Shown here: positions 34,955 through 44,659 of the stretch, piece by piece
Layout of the letters: every line of letters starts with the position of its first letter
Position numbering within the stretch: position 1 is the stretch's first letter
Assembly: GCF_900113335.1 (NCBI RefSeq)
Contig: NZ_FOOX01000003.1
Span: 310,001-374,000 of the forward strand
Length of the DNA stretch: 64,000 nt
Direction: 5' to 3'
Source of the DNA: Desulfotruncus arcticus DSM 17038
GTDB taxonomy: Bacteria; Bacillota; Desulfotomaculia; Desulfotomaculales; Desulfallaceae
Made by a program: the position numbers and the translations under genes
The notes under the pieces: model-generated
Database searches by the model: none
What the model was told of the DNA's origin: nothing
What the model saw: only the letters and a program-made list of their open reading frames with translations

Positions 34955-36985
34955 TTATTCGTTGCTCTTTTCGCTGTCGGCTGCTATGTCGGTAGTTGCC
35001 ACATGATCCATTGCCTCTGCTTTATTTGCAGAGGTTGCCTCCTCCTCATCTGTATGCTTCTGTTGATCTATATCATCTTCCGCCGGCAAATCAATCCGGG
35101 TATTTTGATCACTTTCCGTCATTTTAAATAACGATATGGCTCTTTGCAATTCCTCGGCGATATTGGCCAGTTCCTGGGCGGCGCCCGATACCTGCTGCGT
35201 GGTGGCGGAAATTTGCTCGCTGGCTGCAGTAAGCTGTTGGGTGCCTTCATTAACTTGTTTGGAACCGGCGGCAATATCTTGAATTACTGCCGTATTCCCT
35301 TCCACTGCTTTTTCAATCTGTTGCAAAGCAGCACTGGCGCTATTGGCCACCTGAACTCCTTCGCGCACTTCTGCGACTCCAAGCTCAATGGCTTTTACCG
35401 CTTCGTCTACATTTTGCCGGATTTCATTGACCAGGCCCGTAATTTCTCTGGCGGCGTTGGCCGACTGCTCAGCCAACTGCCTTACCTCTTCCGCCACGAC
35501 AGCGAACCCACGGCCATGTTCCCCGGCCCTGGCGGCTTCAATGGCTGCATTCAAGGCGAGTAGATTAGTTTGATCTGCTATGTTGGTGATAGTGTTTATA
35601 ATTTCCCCTATCTGATTGGACTGCCGTCCCAGTTTTTGAACGGCCTCGGCCATATTCCGTGAGGTTGCGGCTATGGAATTGATTCTGTCTACAGTTTCCT
35701 GAACCGCCCGGTTGCCCTGCTCGGCTACTTCCCATACCAGCCCGGACTCTTTAGCGGCGGTTTCCGCGTTATCCGCACTCTGGCTGGAGGTGGCGGCCAC
35801 TTCATTGGTGGTGCTGGCTACCTCCGCAATGGTGGAGCTTACCTCTTCGCTGCTGGAGGCCAGTTCCTGGCTTTGTGAAGCCAGGTAGTCGGAGCTATTG
35901 CGAATACTTGTCAGCATCGATTTCAGATTTTCCACCATCGTGGCAAAGGATGCGGACAGAACGCCCAGCTCATCCTTTCTTGCTCCCAGATCACTTATTT
36001 TAAATGTCAAATCGCCCTGCGCTACAGCTCCGGCCATATTGCATAAAGCTTTAATCGGCTTGGAGATATAATTGGCAATGATAAACGATAGCAGCAGCAT
36101 GATCGCAACGGCTGCCAATGCTATGATGATCGCAAATTTTTGGGACTTGGCCAGCGGCGCCATGACATCGGCGGTATCGGCAGTTTGAGCAATGGACCAG
36201 CCTGTTAATTTTATGGGCGCATAGGCCAGTTCTTTATCAACACCGTCAAAGCTATAGTGGCCGTATCCCGCTTCCCCTTTTGCCATTTTTTGGCCCAGTG
36301 CTTCAAAAGTGGCATTTGATTCCCAAATTTTTGTGTTATTTACCCACTTTTGATCCGGGTGCGCAATAATATTCATGTTATCACTGACAATAAACCCGTA
36401 ACCATAATCACCGATTTTCATTTTCTCCACCAGGATATTAATATACGTAGTGTTTACGGTGGCCACGATTACACCGACTATTTTAGTGGCATCATCGAAA
36501 GCATAGATAGGAGCGGCCACGGCAATGACTGTTTGAGAGGAGGCCTCATTTAATATGGGATCGGATATTACAGGTTGTCCGGTTTGCAAAACTTCCTGAA
36601 AATATTTCTGATTTTCAATATAAACTTCTGTTACCCCCAAGGTGGCTTGGGTGATATGGGCATAACCGGAGGTGTCCGCCACCATAAACATTTCGATGCC
36701 GTTACCATTACCTCCCGAACCCATCAATACTAAAAATTGTTTTTCCCAGTCCATGCTCTGGATATCGGGCACCTTGGACAAGGTAACTACTACGTTTTGA
36801 ATACCCTGCAGCCAGTTGGTAATTATCTCGGCATTATCAGCGGCGCCATTTTGGGCCGAAAAGACAATTTGTTCGTTTAGAACTGCCGACATTCGGTTAT
36901 AGTTAAACCAGGTCATGGATAATATAATGGCCAAAGTTGCCAGTAGAATAATTACGGCCAGTCTAGCTTTAATACTGTTAAACAT
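34955..36985 (-). CDS. methyl-accepting chemotaxis protein
   Basis: Chemoreceptor of about 676 residues. An N-terminal transmembrane helix, an extracellular dCache-type sensor (about 40-270), a second helix ([24 protein letters not shown]), a HAMP domain ([34 protein letters not shown]) and the signalling hairpin ([37 protein letters not shown]) follow in order. The tail is rich in acidic residues. ATG 36985 has GGGAG seven bases upstream and is preferred to the longer form at 37024. The ligand is unknown; dCache sensors often bind amino acids or organic acids. Confidence 0.93.
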   Translation of the reverse strand: MFNSIKARLAVIILLATLAIILSMTWFNYNRMSAVLNEQIVFSAQNGAADNAEIITNWLQGIQNVVVTLSKVPDIQSMDWEKQFLVLMGSGGNGNGIEMFMVADTSGYAHITQATLGVTEVYIENQKYFQEVLQTGQPVISDPILNEASSQTVIAVAAPIYAFDDATKIVGVIVATVNTTYINILVEKMKIGDYGYGFIVSDNMNIIAHPDQKWVNNTKIWESNATFEALGQKMAKGEAGYGHYSFDGVDKELAYAPIKLTGWSIAQTADTADVMAPLAKSQKFAIIIALAAVAIMLLLSFIIANYISKPIKALCNMAGAVAQGDLTFKISDLGARKDELGVLSASFATMVENLKSMLTSIRNSSDYLASQSQELASSSEEVSSTIAEVASTTNEVAATSSQSADNAETAAKESGLVWEVAEQGNRAVQETVDRINSIAATSRNMAEAVQKLGRQSNQIGEIINTITNIADQTNLLALNAAIEAARAGEHGRGFAVVAEEVRQLAEQSANAAREITGLVNEIRQNVDEAVKAIELGVAEVREGVQVANSASAALQQIEKAVEGNTAVIQDIAAGSKQVNEGTQQLTAASEQISATTQQVSGAAQELANIAEELQRAISLFKMTESDQNTRIDLPAEDDIDQQKHTDEEEATSANKAEAMDHVATTDIAADSEKSNE

Positions 36986-37213
36986 ATGTACTCCCTCTTT
37001 CTTTTTGATGTCACGGATTTTCATCCGCTTTGCCTATTTTTTCATATGTAAAAAAATTTTTCTACTTTTTCGATGGATATACGACAAATTCCTCTATTTT
37101 TTAATAAAAATTTACATGCATGCAGATAACTTTAAAAAGAAGAGGTTTGATTATTATGTTAAAATTATTATGCTAAAATGAAAATAAAAACGATGAATTG
37201 GTGGTAATGAAGA

Positions 37214-38407
37214 GTGCAGTACAACTTCGATCAAATTATTAACAGAAAAAATACCAATAGCATGAAATGGGATAAGAATAACCAATTATTCGGCAGGGAT
37301 GATTTAATTGATCTGTGGGTGGCGGACATGGATTTTCCCTGCCCGGAACCGGTGATTAAGGCTATCAAAGAACGGGCTGAATACCCTTTATACGGCTACT
37401 CTTTTCCACCGGATTCGCTGTATGAGGCTATAGTTGAAAGGCTGGACAGAAATTATGGCTGGAAAATTAAAAAAGAATGGATAGTTTTTACCGCCGGGGT
37501 GGTTAACGGCTTGTATGCGGCAGTTGCGGCTTTTACCCGTTCCGGAGATGAGGTGGTGGTGCAGCCGCCGGTATATTACCCGTTTTATAACGCAATTAAA
37601 GATAACGGCTGCCAGATTCTCTACAACCGTCTAGCCTTTGACGGTGAGCGGTATACCATGAATTTTAACAACCTGGAGGAGCTTTTTAAACCTGTTACAA
37701 CTTTCCCGGTACGCGTTCCCCGGGTAAAGATGCTTATTTTATGCAGTCCTCATAACCCTATCGGCAGAGTATGGTCAACGGAAGAGTTAGCTGTTTTGGG
37801 TGAAATTTGCATTAACAACAACTGTATGCTTGTTTCTGATGAAATTCATTGTGAATTGCTTGTTGGCGACGTTAAACATACTGTTACCTCAACGATATCC
37901 CGGGAGCTTGAGCAGCAGACCATAACTTTTATGTCCGCCAGTAAAACATTTAATTTGGCTGGATTGGCCACTTCTTTCGCTGTTATCCCCAATGATCACT
38001 GGCGCAGGGAGTATATTAAGGCCAGAGCCGGCCATAACAGCGGCAATCCCTTCGGCTATATCGCCCTTGAGGCTGCCTTTCGCTCTGGTGATGAGTACCT
38101 CCGCCAATTACTGTCGTATTTAAGGGCTAATGTGAGTTTTTTTACGGATTACATTAAAAATAAAATTCCCGGGCTTAAAGTGGTTAAGTCGGAAGGAACC
38201 TATCTTGCCTGGGTGGATATGAGAAACTTGGGTTTGAATACCCTTGAGCTGCAGGATTTTATGCGTTCCAAGGCCCGTTTAGCCCTGGATGACGGGTACG
38301 CCTTCGGGCCCGGTGGCGAGGGTTTTCAGCGGTTCAACCTGGCCTGCCCTCGCAGTGTATTGCAGCAAGCGCTGGAAAGATTGGAACAGGCGGTCGGAGA
38401 GTTATAA
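37214..38407 (+). CDS. MalY/PatB-type PLP aminotransferase/cystathionine beta-lyase
   Basis: PLP enzyme of fold type I (397 residues). The N-terminal FDQIINRKNTNSMKWD is typical of MalY/PatB C-S lyases. ILCSPHNPIGRVW, VSDEIHCELL (Asp binding pyridine N) and the PLP lysine in SASKTFNLAGLATSF are all present. It cleaves cystathionine or similar thioether amino acids, giving homocysteine and pyruvate, or acts as aminotransferase. The start is GTG; no better ATG lies in frame. Confidence 0.9.
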   Translation: MQYNFDQIINRKNTNSMKWDKNNQLFGRDDLIDLWVADMDFPCPEPVIKAIKERAEYPLYGYSFPPDSLYEAIVERLDRNYGWKIKKEWIVFTAGVVNGLYAAVAAFTRSGDEVVVQPPVYYPFYNAIKDNGCQILYNRLAFDGERYTMNFNNLEELFKPVTTFPVRVPRVKMLILCSPHNPIGRVWSTEELAVLGEICINNNCMLVSDEIHCELLVGDVKHTVTSTISRELEQQTITFMSASKTFNLAGLATSFAVIPNDHWRREYIKARAGHNSGNPFGYIALEAAFRSGDEYLRQLLSYLRANVSFFTDYIKNKIPGLKVVKSEGTYLAWVDMRNLGLNTLELQDFMRSKARLALDDGYAFGPGGEGFQRFNLACPRSVLQQALERLEQAVGEL

Positions 38408-38413
38408 AAGTCA

Positions 38414-38447
38414 AGAGGTTATACAGGTTTTTGCCTGCATAACCTCT
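38414..38447 (+). terminator. terminator after malY-like gene
   Basis: AGAGGTTAT-ACAGG and CCTG-CATAACCTCT form a hairpin followed by ATTTGCTTTATTTTT. Confidence 0.7.
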
Positions 38448-38502
38448 ATTTGCTTTATTTTTGAGCCTAAAATTCAAGTAGACTAACCAAGTGATCTACC
38501 GA

Positions 38503-38685
38503 TCAACAATCATTTTTTTTCAGGAATTCCCGCCAACGTTTGATCTGGTGCTTTTCTTCCTCGATCATATTCATGATAATCTTGCGCAGACATTCAGTGG
38601 GAGCGTGGCAAGCAATTCTCTGGTACAGTTCTATTTCCTGCTGCTCACACTGGATGAGTTGATTAACTAGATGGTGCCAAGGCAT
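38503..38685 (-). CDS. small ferritin-like helical protein
   Basis: 60 residues with helical heptad pattern and metal-site-like residues: HHLVNQLIQCEQQEIELYQRIACHAP..MIEEEKHQIKRWREF. The E..EIELYQ and EEEKHQ motifs recall half of a rubrerythrin/ferritin-like bundle. A strong AAAGGAGG ribosome site precedes the ATG. It lies just after the Pro/Glu-rich gene in the same direction; the two N-termini look related, so they likely form an operon. Possibly spore-coat associated; inferred. Confidence 0.6.
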   Translation of the reverse strand: MPWHHLVNQLIQCEQQEIELYQRIACHAPTECLRKIIMNMIEEEKHQIKRWREFLKKNDC

Positions 38686-38714
38686 ATAACTGACCTCCTT
38701 TGGGGTAACTCATT

Positions 38715-39158
38715 CTACTTACCGGTTTTGGGTTGTTTAACTTTAGTTTCTTCAACTTCAGGTACCGGAGCTTCGGGTTGTTGAGCTTCAGGTTCCCGGG
38801 CCTTAGGTGTAATAGCTTCGGGTTCCGGTCTTTTGGGTTTTTGAGCATCAAGGTTCCATGGGGAATATCCCGGTCCACAGTCGCAACCGGGGCCATGGCC
38901 AGGATAGCCGGGGCAATATCCAGGGGGATATACCGGTGGATATCCCGGTCCGCAATTGGGATCATGCGCTTCATCTTGACAAAAACATGCATATACCGTG
39001 TTCCAAAAACTGGCCTCCCCGGCTTCTTCCTGGATTTGTTGGATAACTTCCCTGCGCATGGCTGCGCTGGGCACCTGTTCAGCCAGTTGGGCCAGCATAG
39101 CTATCTCCCTCAGCTCAATCTTCATTGCCATTTTTACATTTTGCAGCCAATCATTCAT
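38715..39158 (-). CDS. ferritin-like N-terminus with Gly/Pro/Tyr/Cys and Pro/Glu repeat tail
   Basis: 147 residues in three parts: a helical N-terminus (MNDWLQNVKMAMKIELREIAMLAQLAEQVP), a low-complexity centre of PGYPPVYPPGYCPGYPGHGPGC type, and a degenerate tail of Pro-Glu-Ala and Lys-Pro repeats. Such compositions are typical of spore-coat or exosporium proteins. ATG 39158 has GGGAG upstream. The repeats at DNA level show the usual slippage of low-complexity genes. Function is not known. Confidence 0.6.
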   Translation of the reverse strand: MNDWLQNVKMAMKIELREIAMLAQLAEQVPSAAMRREVIQQIQEEAGEASFWNTVYACFCQDEAHDPNCGPGYPPVYPPGYCPGYPGHGPGCDCGPGYSPWNLDAQKPKRPEPEAITPKAREPEAQQPEAPVPEVEETKVKQPKTGK

Positions 39159-39478
39159 AATAATCACTCCCGGTAATTTTATAATATAGTATTCAATTCA
39201 GGTAAATATTGCCACTAATGGGCAAACTGACCCGCTTGACAACATTGGTATCATATTAGATTATTAACCTGAAGAACCACGTTGGTTAAATCAACGCAAA
39301 ACATTCAACCAGGCGGTTAGGACCATGACATTTGGAAAAGTTACGATAACCTTTTTACCCAGCAGATAAAACTTAAAGAAGTTTTAGTTGCCTGCAGCAG
39401 GAATTTACTGAATGTTGTCAAATTAAATCTAATAAGTTGCCGGATTGCTTTTTAAAAAATGAATAACGATATCATGTG

Positions 39479-39569
39479 CTCCGAGCCGCTTTGCCTAAAA
39501 CAGCAGTTATGGTAATTTGGCCGTTAGGGTATCACTGGAAACGGTTATGCCTCCCGTTGTGGAAAGGAG
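39479..39569 (+). promoter_or_regulatory. Moco/Tuco riboswitch a (fdhD leader)
   Basis: The conserved blocks of the molybdenum/tungsten cofactor RNA motif are present in order: CTCCGAGCC, TTGCCTAAA, GGCCGTTAGGG, GGAAAC, GCCTCCC and GGAAAGGAG. It is followed by a terminator and then fdhD. In known cases cofactor binding turns transcription off. The rest of 39170-39478 holds no gene. Confidence 0.88.
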
Positions 39570-39593
39570 TGCAGTGTTAAGCTGTTTATACTT

Positions 39594-39641
39594 AAACAGA
39601 CACCACTGTGCCCCTGTGCCGTTCTGGGTGTCTGTTTTTTT
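39594..39641 (+). terminator. riboswitch a terminator
   Basis: AAACAGACACC pairs with GGTGTCTGTTT around a 22-base loop and continues in a T run. It lies 25 bases after the aptamer and is the likely expression platform. Confidence 0.85.
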
Positions 39642-39735
39642 ATTTGGAAAAGCAGGATTATGCCTGTATCAGTTGGCATTTTAGAAATCAAGTGGTTTTA
39701 ACAGCATTGAACAAAGGAGCTATACCCTAATTATT

Positions 39736-40521
39736 ATGAAAGCATTTTATAAAAAGGTAAATCTGGTTTTATACAGCAATGATGAGATGCAGGTTGTCAA
39801 TAATGTAGTTGTTAAGGATCAACCGTTAACAATTTTTTATAATGACAGGGAGTTAACAACACTTATTTGTTCTCCCGATGGTTATGAAGTGCTGGCTGTG
39901 GGTTTTTTGCTTAGTGAAGGTTTACTGCAAAAACCTTCAAATATTAAGGAAATAACCTGTAACGAAGCAGCCGGTGTGATCAGGGTGGAAACTTATTTGC
40001 CCACACCTCAAACGGAAAGCTATTTACGCCGTCACATGGCCGGTTACTATGGTGATGAGCAGGCAACCATGTATTTTGCCAATGATGTTCAACAGCTCCG
40101 CCCTGTACAATCGGAGTGCCGGTTCAAAGCAATTCATCTGTTGAACATGATGCGTGAACTGGATGATCGGTCGGATACGTACCGGCTTACCGGGGGGGTG
40201 CACAGTGCCGCATTGGCCGACAACGGTGAAATGCTGCTAATGTATGAAGATATAGGGCGTCATAACGCTGTTGACAAGGTTCTGGGGCATGTGTTTTTAA
40301 ATGAAATTACCACCGGTGATAAGTGCTTGTTATTAAGCGGGCGTGTATCATCGGAAATTCTGATCAAAGCAGCACGAAGCAATATTCCTGTAGTAGTTTC
40401 CCGTGCAGCTCCCACCGAGCTTGCGGTAGAACTAAGCGATCAGTTGGGCATAACCGTGGTAGGCTTTGCCCGCGGGCTGCAGTTAAGCATATACAGTCAT
40501 GTGGAAAGGATATTAGCATAA
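39736..40521 (+). CDS. fdhD: formate dehydrogenase accessory protein FdhD
   Basis: Sulfur-transfer protein (261 residues) that matures the molybdenum cofactor of formate dehydrogenase. The motif YRLTGGVHSAAL and the YEDIGRHNAVDKVLG and LLLSGRVSSEIL segments are diagnostic. The Cys pair (CxxC) found in the E. coli protein, which carries the persulfide, is not visible where expected; the only Cys residues are in LICSPDG, EITCNE, SECRF and KCLLL. It is expressed behind riboswitch a and lies before the fdhA operon. Confidence 0.9.
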   Translation: MKAFYKKVNLVLYSNDEMQVVNNVVVKDQPLTIFYNDRELTTLICSPDGYEVLAVGFLLSEGLLQKPSNIKEITCNEAAGVIRVETYLPTPQTESYLRRHMAGYYGDEQATMYFANDVQQLRPVQSECRFKAIHLLNMMRELDDRSDTYRLTGGVHSAALADNGEMLLMYEDIGRHNAVDKVLGHVFLNEITTGDKCLLLSGRVSSEILIKAARSNIPVVVSRAAPTELAVELSDQLGITVVGFARGLQLSIYSHVERILA

Positions 40522-40536
40522 AAATATCATACTGTG

Positions 40537-40628
40537 CTCCGAGCCTCTCTGCCTAAAGCTTTTAGCCATGGCAGGCAGGCCGTTGGGTAAAGTGGGAAAC
40601 AACTTTGCCTCCCGTGGTTGGAAAGGAG
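40537..40628 (+). promoter_or_regulatory. Moco/Tuco riboswitch b (fdhA leader)
   Basis: Conserved blocks CTCCGAGCC, TGCCTAAAG, GGCCGTTGGG, GGGAAAC, GCCTCCC and GGAAAGGAG. Its P-stem insert (CTTTTAGCCATGGCAGG) is longer than in copies d and e. A repeat element (40665-40789) lies between this aptamer and the downstream terminator. Confidence 0.88.
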
Positions 40629-40664
40629 CTTGATCTTAAGGTGAAAAGATGTTGCTTGTGGTTC

Positions 40665-40789
40665 ATCTCGTTAACCGCCGCTAAGACTCCCGCCTCTATA
40701 GGCGGGAGTTAAGCGGCGATAAACTCGAAATAAGTGCGACTAAGGTTCAGGTGGGGTCAAAACCCCACCTGAACCAAGTCTTCTTTATT
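40665..40789 (+). repeat. two-hairpin intergenic repeat, copy 4
   Basis: Same element as at 1326 and 8815, with a short deletion in the right arm of the first hairpin (GGGAGTTAAGCGGC). It lies within the fdhA leader between riboswitch b and its terminator. Its second hairpin could itself stop or stall polymerase. Confidence 0.9.
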
Positions 40790-40841
40790 AGCAGGTATCC
40801 GTGCCGCATTTTGCTGGTATTTAATCTTGAGATTACTGTTC

Positions 40842-40875
40842 AAAAAATCCCCGCCATGCCTGGGATTTTTTGTTA
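40842..40875 (+). terminator. fdhA leader terminator
   Basis: AAAAAATCCC pairs with GGGATTTTTT around CGCCATGCCT, followed by TGTTAAT. It is the probable expression platform of riboswitch b, 50 bases before fdhA. Confidence 0.8.
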
Positions 40876-40924
40876 ATAATTATAAAAATGCCTATTCACC
40901 AAATTAGAGAGGAGTGATGGAATT

Positions 40925-43612
40925 TTGGAAATGGTCAAGCTGAGTATCGACGGCAGAGCAATTGAAGTTCCGGCGGGCACGACGGTATTAAACGCCGCCG
41001 AACAAGCGGGCATCCACATCCCCAGGCTTTGCTACGAACCGGACCTGAGCCCGTTCGGGGCGTGCCGGCTGTGTGTGGTGGAAATCCAGGGGATGCGAAA
41101 TCTGCCGGCCTCGTGTGTAACAACTGTTACACCGGGCATGGTTGTGCAAACCCATTCACCGGCGGTAGTAGAGGCAAGGCGCACCATTCTGGAGCTGTTA
41201 ATTGCCAACCACCCGCAGGATTGTCTGACGTGCGAAAAAATGGGTAACTGTAAACTGGCGCAATACTGCTATGAGTACGGAGTCAAGCAAAGCACTATGC
41301 AGGGGGAAAGGCATAATTACGCGGTGGATGACAGCAACCCCTTTATTGTTCGCGACCCCAACAAATGTATTTTATGCGGTAAATGTATCCGCGCCTGTGC
41401 CGAAATAACCGGCAAAAACAACCTGGATTTTGCTTACCGTGGTTTTGACACCAAGGCGACAACCTTTTACGATGTGCCGTTTGTGGAATCCGATTGTGTT
41501 TTTTGTGGAAATTGTGTTTCCGTATGTCCCACGGGAGCACTGACGGAAAAACAAATGCAGGGCAAAGTAAGGTATTGGGAGAGCCGAAAAGTTAGAACGA
41601 CTTGCCCGTTTTGCGGAACCGGCTGTAGTTTCGATCTGTGCGTTAAAGATGATAAAGTGGTTGGCGTCGTATCCAGCCCGGAAGGTGCTGTAAACGGCCG
41701 CGCCCTGTGTATTAAGGGGAGGTTTGGCTGGGACTTTATTTATAATGATCGCCGGCTGACCACTCCTTTAATCAAACGCGAAGGAAAATTTGAACCTGCG
41801 TCTTGGGACGAGGCACTGGATTTAATAGCGGACAGGCTGGGTGAAATTAAAGCAAAATATGGTCCCGATTCATTTGCCAGTCTAAGTTCCGCACGGTGCA
41901 CCAATGAAGAGAACTACCTGTTGCAAAAATTTACGAGGGTGGTGATGGGCACAAACAACGTAGACCATTGTGCCCGTACCTGACACGCGCCCACAGTGGC
42001 CGGTCTGGCCACTTCTTTCGGCAGCGGCGCAATGACCAATTCAATTTCGGAAATTGAACAGGCTGAGTTATTATTCTTGATTGGCACCAACACAACCGAA
42101 GCTCACCCGGTGATCGGTTATAAAATGCGGCAGGCGGCACGCAAGGGCGCCAAGCTTATTGTGGTGGACCCGCGGCGTATCGAACTGGCGGAGGAAGCCG
42201 ATTATTGGCTGCGCATTAAACCGGGCACCGATATTCCATTTCTCAACGGGCTGATGAATATCATCATTGCCGAAAAGTTGTATGATCAGGTGTTTGTGGA
42301 AGAGCGAACCGAGAACTTCGCCGCTCTTAAAGAGACAGTTGAAAAATACACGCCCGAGTATGTATCGGAACTGACCGGCATACCGGTTGAAGACCTGTAC
42401 GCGGTGGCCCGCCTTTATGCCGGTACGGATAAAGCCATGGCTTTTTATACCCTGGGCATTACCGAGCATGTTTGCGGAACCAATAACGTGATGAGCGTTG
42501 CCAACCTGGCTATGCTGACCGGGCATATGGGGCGTCCCGGTACCGGGGTCAACCCGATCCGCGGGCAAAATAACGTTCAGGGGGCCTGCGATATGGGGGC
42601 GCTGCCCAACGTGTATCCGGGCTATCAGCGGGTGATTGACCCGGTGGCGCAGGAAAAATTTGAACAGGCCTGGGGCGTTGCTTTATCCGGTGAGCTTGGA
42701 TTGATGATTCCGGAAATGTTTGATCAGGCTAACGCCGGCGAGATCAAGGCGATGTATATTTTGGGTGAAAACCCCGTGCTGACGGACCCCAACAGCAATC
42801 ATATCCGTTCAGGACTGGAAAAAATGGAGTTCCTGGTGGTGCACGAGCTGTTCCTGACGGAAACCGCGGAATACGCCGATGTAATCCTGCCCGCCGCCAG
42901 TTTTGCGGAAACAGACGGCACTTTTACCAATACCGAGCGCCGGGTGCAGCGGGTTAGAAAAGCAGTTGAGCCGCTGCCGGGCAAAGCCAACTGGCAGGCC
43001 ATCATGGCCCTTGGTGAAAAGATGGGGTATCCAATGGGCTACAGCAGCGCCGAGGAAATTTTCCGGGAAATGGCGTCACTGACTCCATCGTATGGCGGGA
43101 TAAGCTATGCCAGAATTGATGCCAAAGGCCTGCAGTGGCCGTGCCCGACCGCCGATCACCCGGGGACACCTTATTTGCACGCCAATGCATTCGTGCGGGG
43201 CAAGGGTCTATTCCAATCCATCGAACATATTCCTCCTGCGGAAATGCCCGACCAGGAATATCCCTATCTGTTGTCGACGGGCCGGATATTGTATCACTAT
43301 AACGTAACCACACCTTACTCGGCCGCCATTAAAAGCATGTGGTCGGAGGAATATGCCGAGGTTAACCCGGAAGACGCCGCCCGGTTGGGTTTTATTACCG
43401 GTGATACGGCAAAGGTAACCTCCCGGCGTGGCGAGGTTGCCACCAAAGTCAGAGTGACCGACCGGGTTCCCCCCGGTATGATCTGGATGTCGTTCCATTA
43501 CGGGGAAACTCCCACCAATGCTTTGACCAGCGCCGCTGTGGACCCGGTAACCAAAACCGGTGAGTATAAGGTTTGCGCCATTAAAATTGAAAAAATACGG
43601 GAGGCAGTTTAA
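40925..43612 (+). CDS. fdhA: formate dehydrogenase catalytic subunit, selenocysteine-containing
   Basis: 895-residue selenoprotein oxidising formate (or reducing CO2) at a bis-pterin Mo/W centre. In order: N-terminal [2Fe-2S] domain (CYEPDLSPFGACRLC), a CLTCEKMGNC site, two [4Fe-4S] clusters (CILCGKCIRAC, CVFCGNCVSVC), the CPFCGTGCSFDLC cluster of the catalytic domain, selenocysteine 353 (TGA 41981-41983) in HCART-U-HAPTVAGL, and the molydopterin-binding C-terminus. The long Fe-S N-terminus is that of NAD- or ferredoxin-linked FdhA. A SECIS hairpin follows the TGA. The start is TTG 40925 with GAGGAG upstream; ATG 40931 is an alternative. Confidence 0.96.
41995..42013 (+). promoter_or_regulatory. 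SECIS element of fdhA
   Basis: AGTGGCC-GGTCT-GGCCACT is a perfect 7-bp stem. Its GGUCU loop is the same as in the E. coli fdhF SECIS and begins 19 bases after UGA. It recruits SelB to decode UGA as selenocysteine. Confidence 0.9.
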
Positions 43613-44656
43613 ATGCGCAAAGTCCCCGTTACTAAGGCAGTGGGTATGGAGCTTTGCCACGATATAACGCGCATTGTTCCCGGTCATGAAAAAGGCCGGG
43701 CCTATCAAAGAGGACATGTGATAACACCGGGCGATGTGCCAAGGCTGCAGGATTTGGGCAAAGAGCACGTTTTTGTCTGGGAGCCCGACGATGACCTGGT
43801 GCATGAAGACGAGTCCGCGCTGCGTCTGGCCAGGCATGCTGCGGGTCCGGGATTAAGCTGGGGCGAGCCCAATCAGGGCAGAGTTGACTTACGGGCTGCC
43901 TATAACGGTTTGCTTAAAGTTCAGGTTGACAGGTTAACCATGCTGAATAACCTGGACGGCGTGATTATGTCCACCCTGCATAACAACCGGTTGGTTGTCG
44001 AAGGACAAAAGGTTGCGGGGACCAGGATTATACCACTGGCTATCCAGAGAAGCATTTTAGAGCATGCTGAAGGCATTTGCAGCCGGCCCGGGCCGTTGAT
44101 TACAGTGAAACCTTTTCAGCCGCTCTGGGTGGGTATTGTTACCACAGGCAGCGAGGTCTATACCGGGCGCATTAAAGATGGCTTTTGCAGCGTTTTGAAA
44201 CAAAAAACTTCCTTTTTCGGTGCCAGGGTACTGGGCCAGGTAATTGTACCCGATGACCCTGAGGTTATTGCCATGGAAATACGTAATTTTATTAGTGAAG
44301 GGGCACAACTGGTGCTGGTTACCGGGGGTATGTCGGTCGACCCCGATGATGTTACCCCGACCGGCATCAGGGGGACCGGGGCCGAGGTTGTGTTTTACGG
44401 CGCACCGGTGCTGCCCGGATCTATGTTTATGATGGCTTACCTGGGTCATGTGACGGTTTGCGGCCTTCCCGGCTGTGTTATGTTCAATAAGACCACTGTA
44501 TTTGATCTGGTGCTGCCCCGCATTTTTGCCGGGGACCGCCTGTGCCGGGGGGATATTGCCGGCATGGGGCACGGAGGTTTTTGTGAGGATTGTGAGGTTT
44601 GTCGTTTTCCGGCCTGTTCTTTTGGCAAGTCAACCGATATGTACGGGGTTAAATAA
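43613..44656 (+). CDS. molybdopterin-binding protein with C-terminal Cys cluster
   Basis: 347 residues, start adjacent to the fdhA stop. The N-terminal third (RKVPVTKAVGMELCHDITRIVPG) is a MoeA-like linker region. The MoCF-biosynthesis fold follows: VGIVTTGSEVYTGRIKD, VLVTGGMSVDPDDVTP and PGSMFMMAYLGHVTVCGLPG, which bind molybdopterin or adenylylated cofactor. The C-terminus has a four-Cys motif CEDCEVCRFPACSFGK that could hold a metal. A close paralogue lies at 59384 before the aldehyde oxidoreductase. Probably delivers or finishes cofactor for the hydroxylase in its own operon; inferred. Confidence 0.85.
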   Translation: MRKVPVTKAVGMELCHDITRIVPGHEKGRAYQRGHVITPGDVPRLQDLGKEHVFVWEPDDDLVHEDESALRLARHAAGPGLSWGEPNQGRVDLRAAYNGLLKVQVDRLTMLNNLDGVIMSTLHNNRLVVEGQKVAGTRIIPLAIQRSILEHAEGICSRPGPLITVKPFQPLWVGIVTTGSEVYTGRIKDGFCSVLKQKTSFFGARVLGQVIVPDDPEVIAMEIRNFISEGAQLVLVTGGMSVDPDDVTPTGIRGTGAEVVFYGAPVLPGSMFMMAYLGHVTVCGLPGCVMFNKTTVFDLVLPRIFAGDRLCRGDIAGMGHGGFCEDCEVCRFPACSFGKSTDMYGVK

Positions 44657-44659
44657 AAG

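Noticed and set aside
41981..41983. TGA splitting fdhA into two genes
   Set aside because: It stands at the known Sec position (HCART-U-HAPT), with a perfect SECIS hairpin after it; both halves are one gene.
43208..43837. 209-residue minus-strand ORF at the fdhA/molybdopterin-gene junction
   Set aside because: It spans two confidently called genes on the other strand and has no family features.
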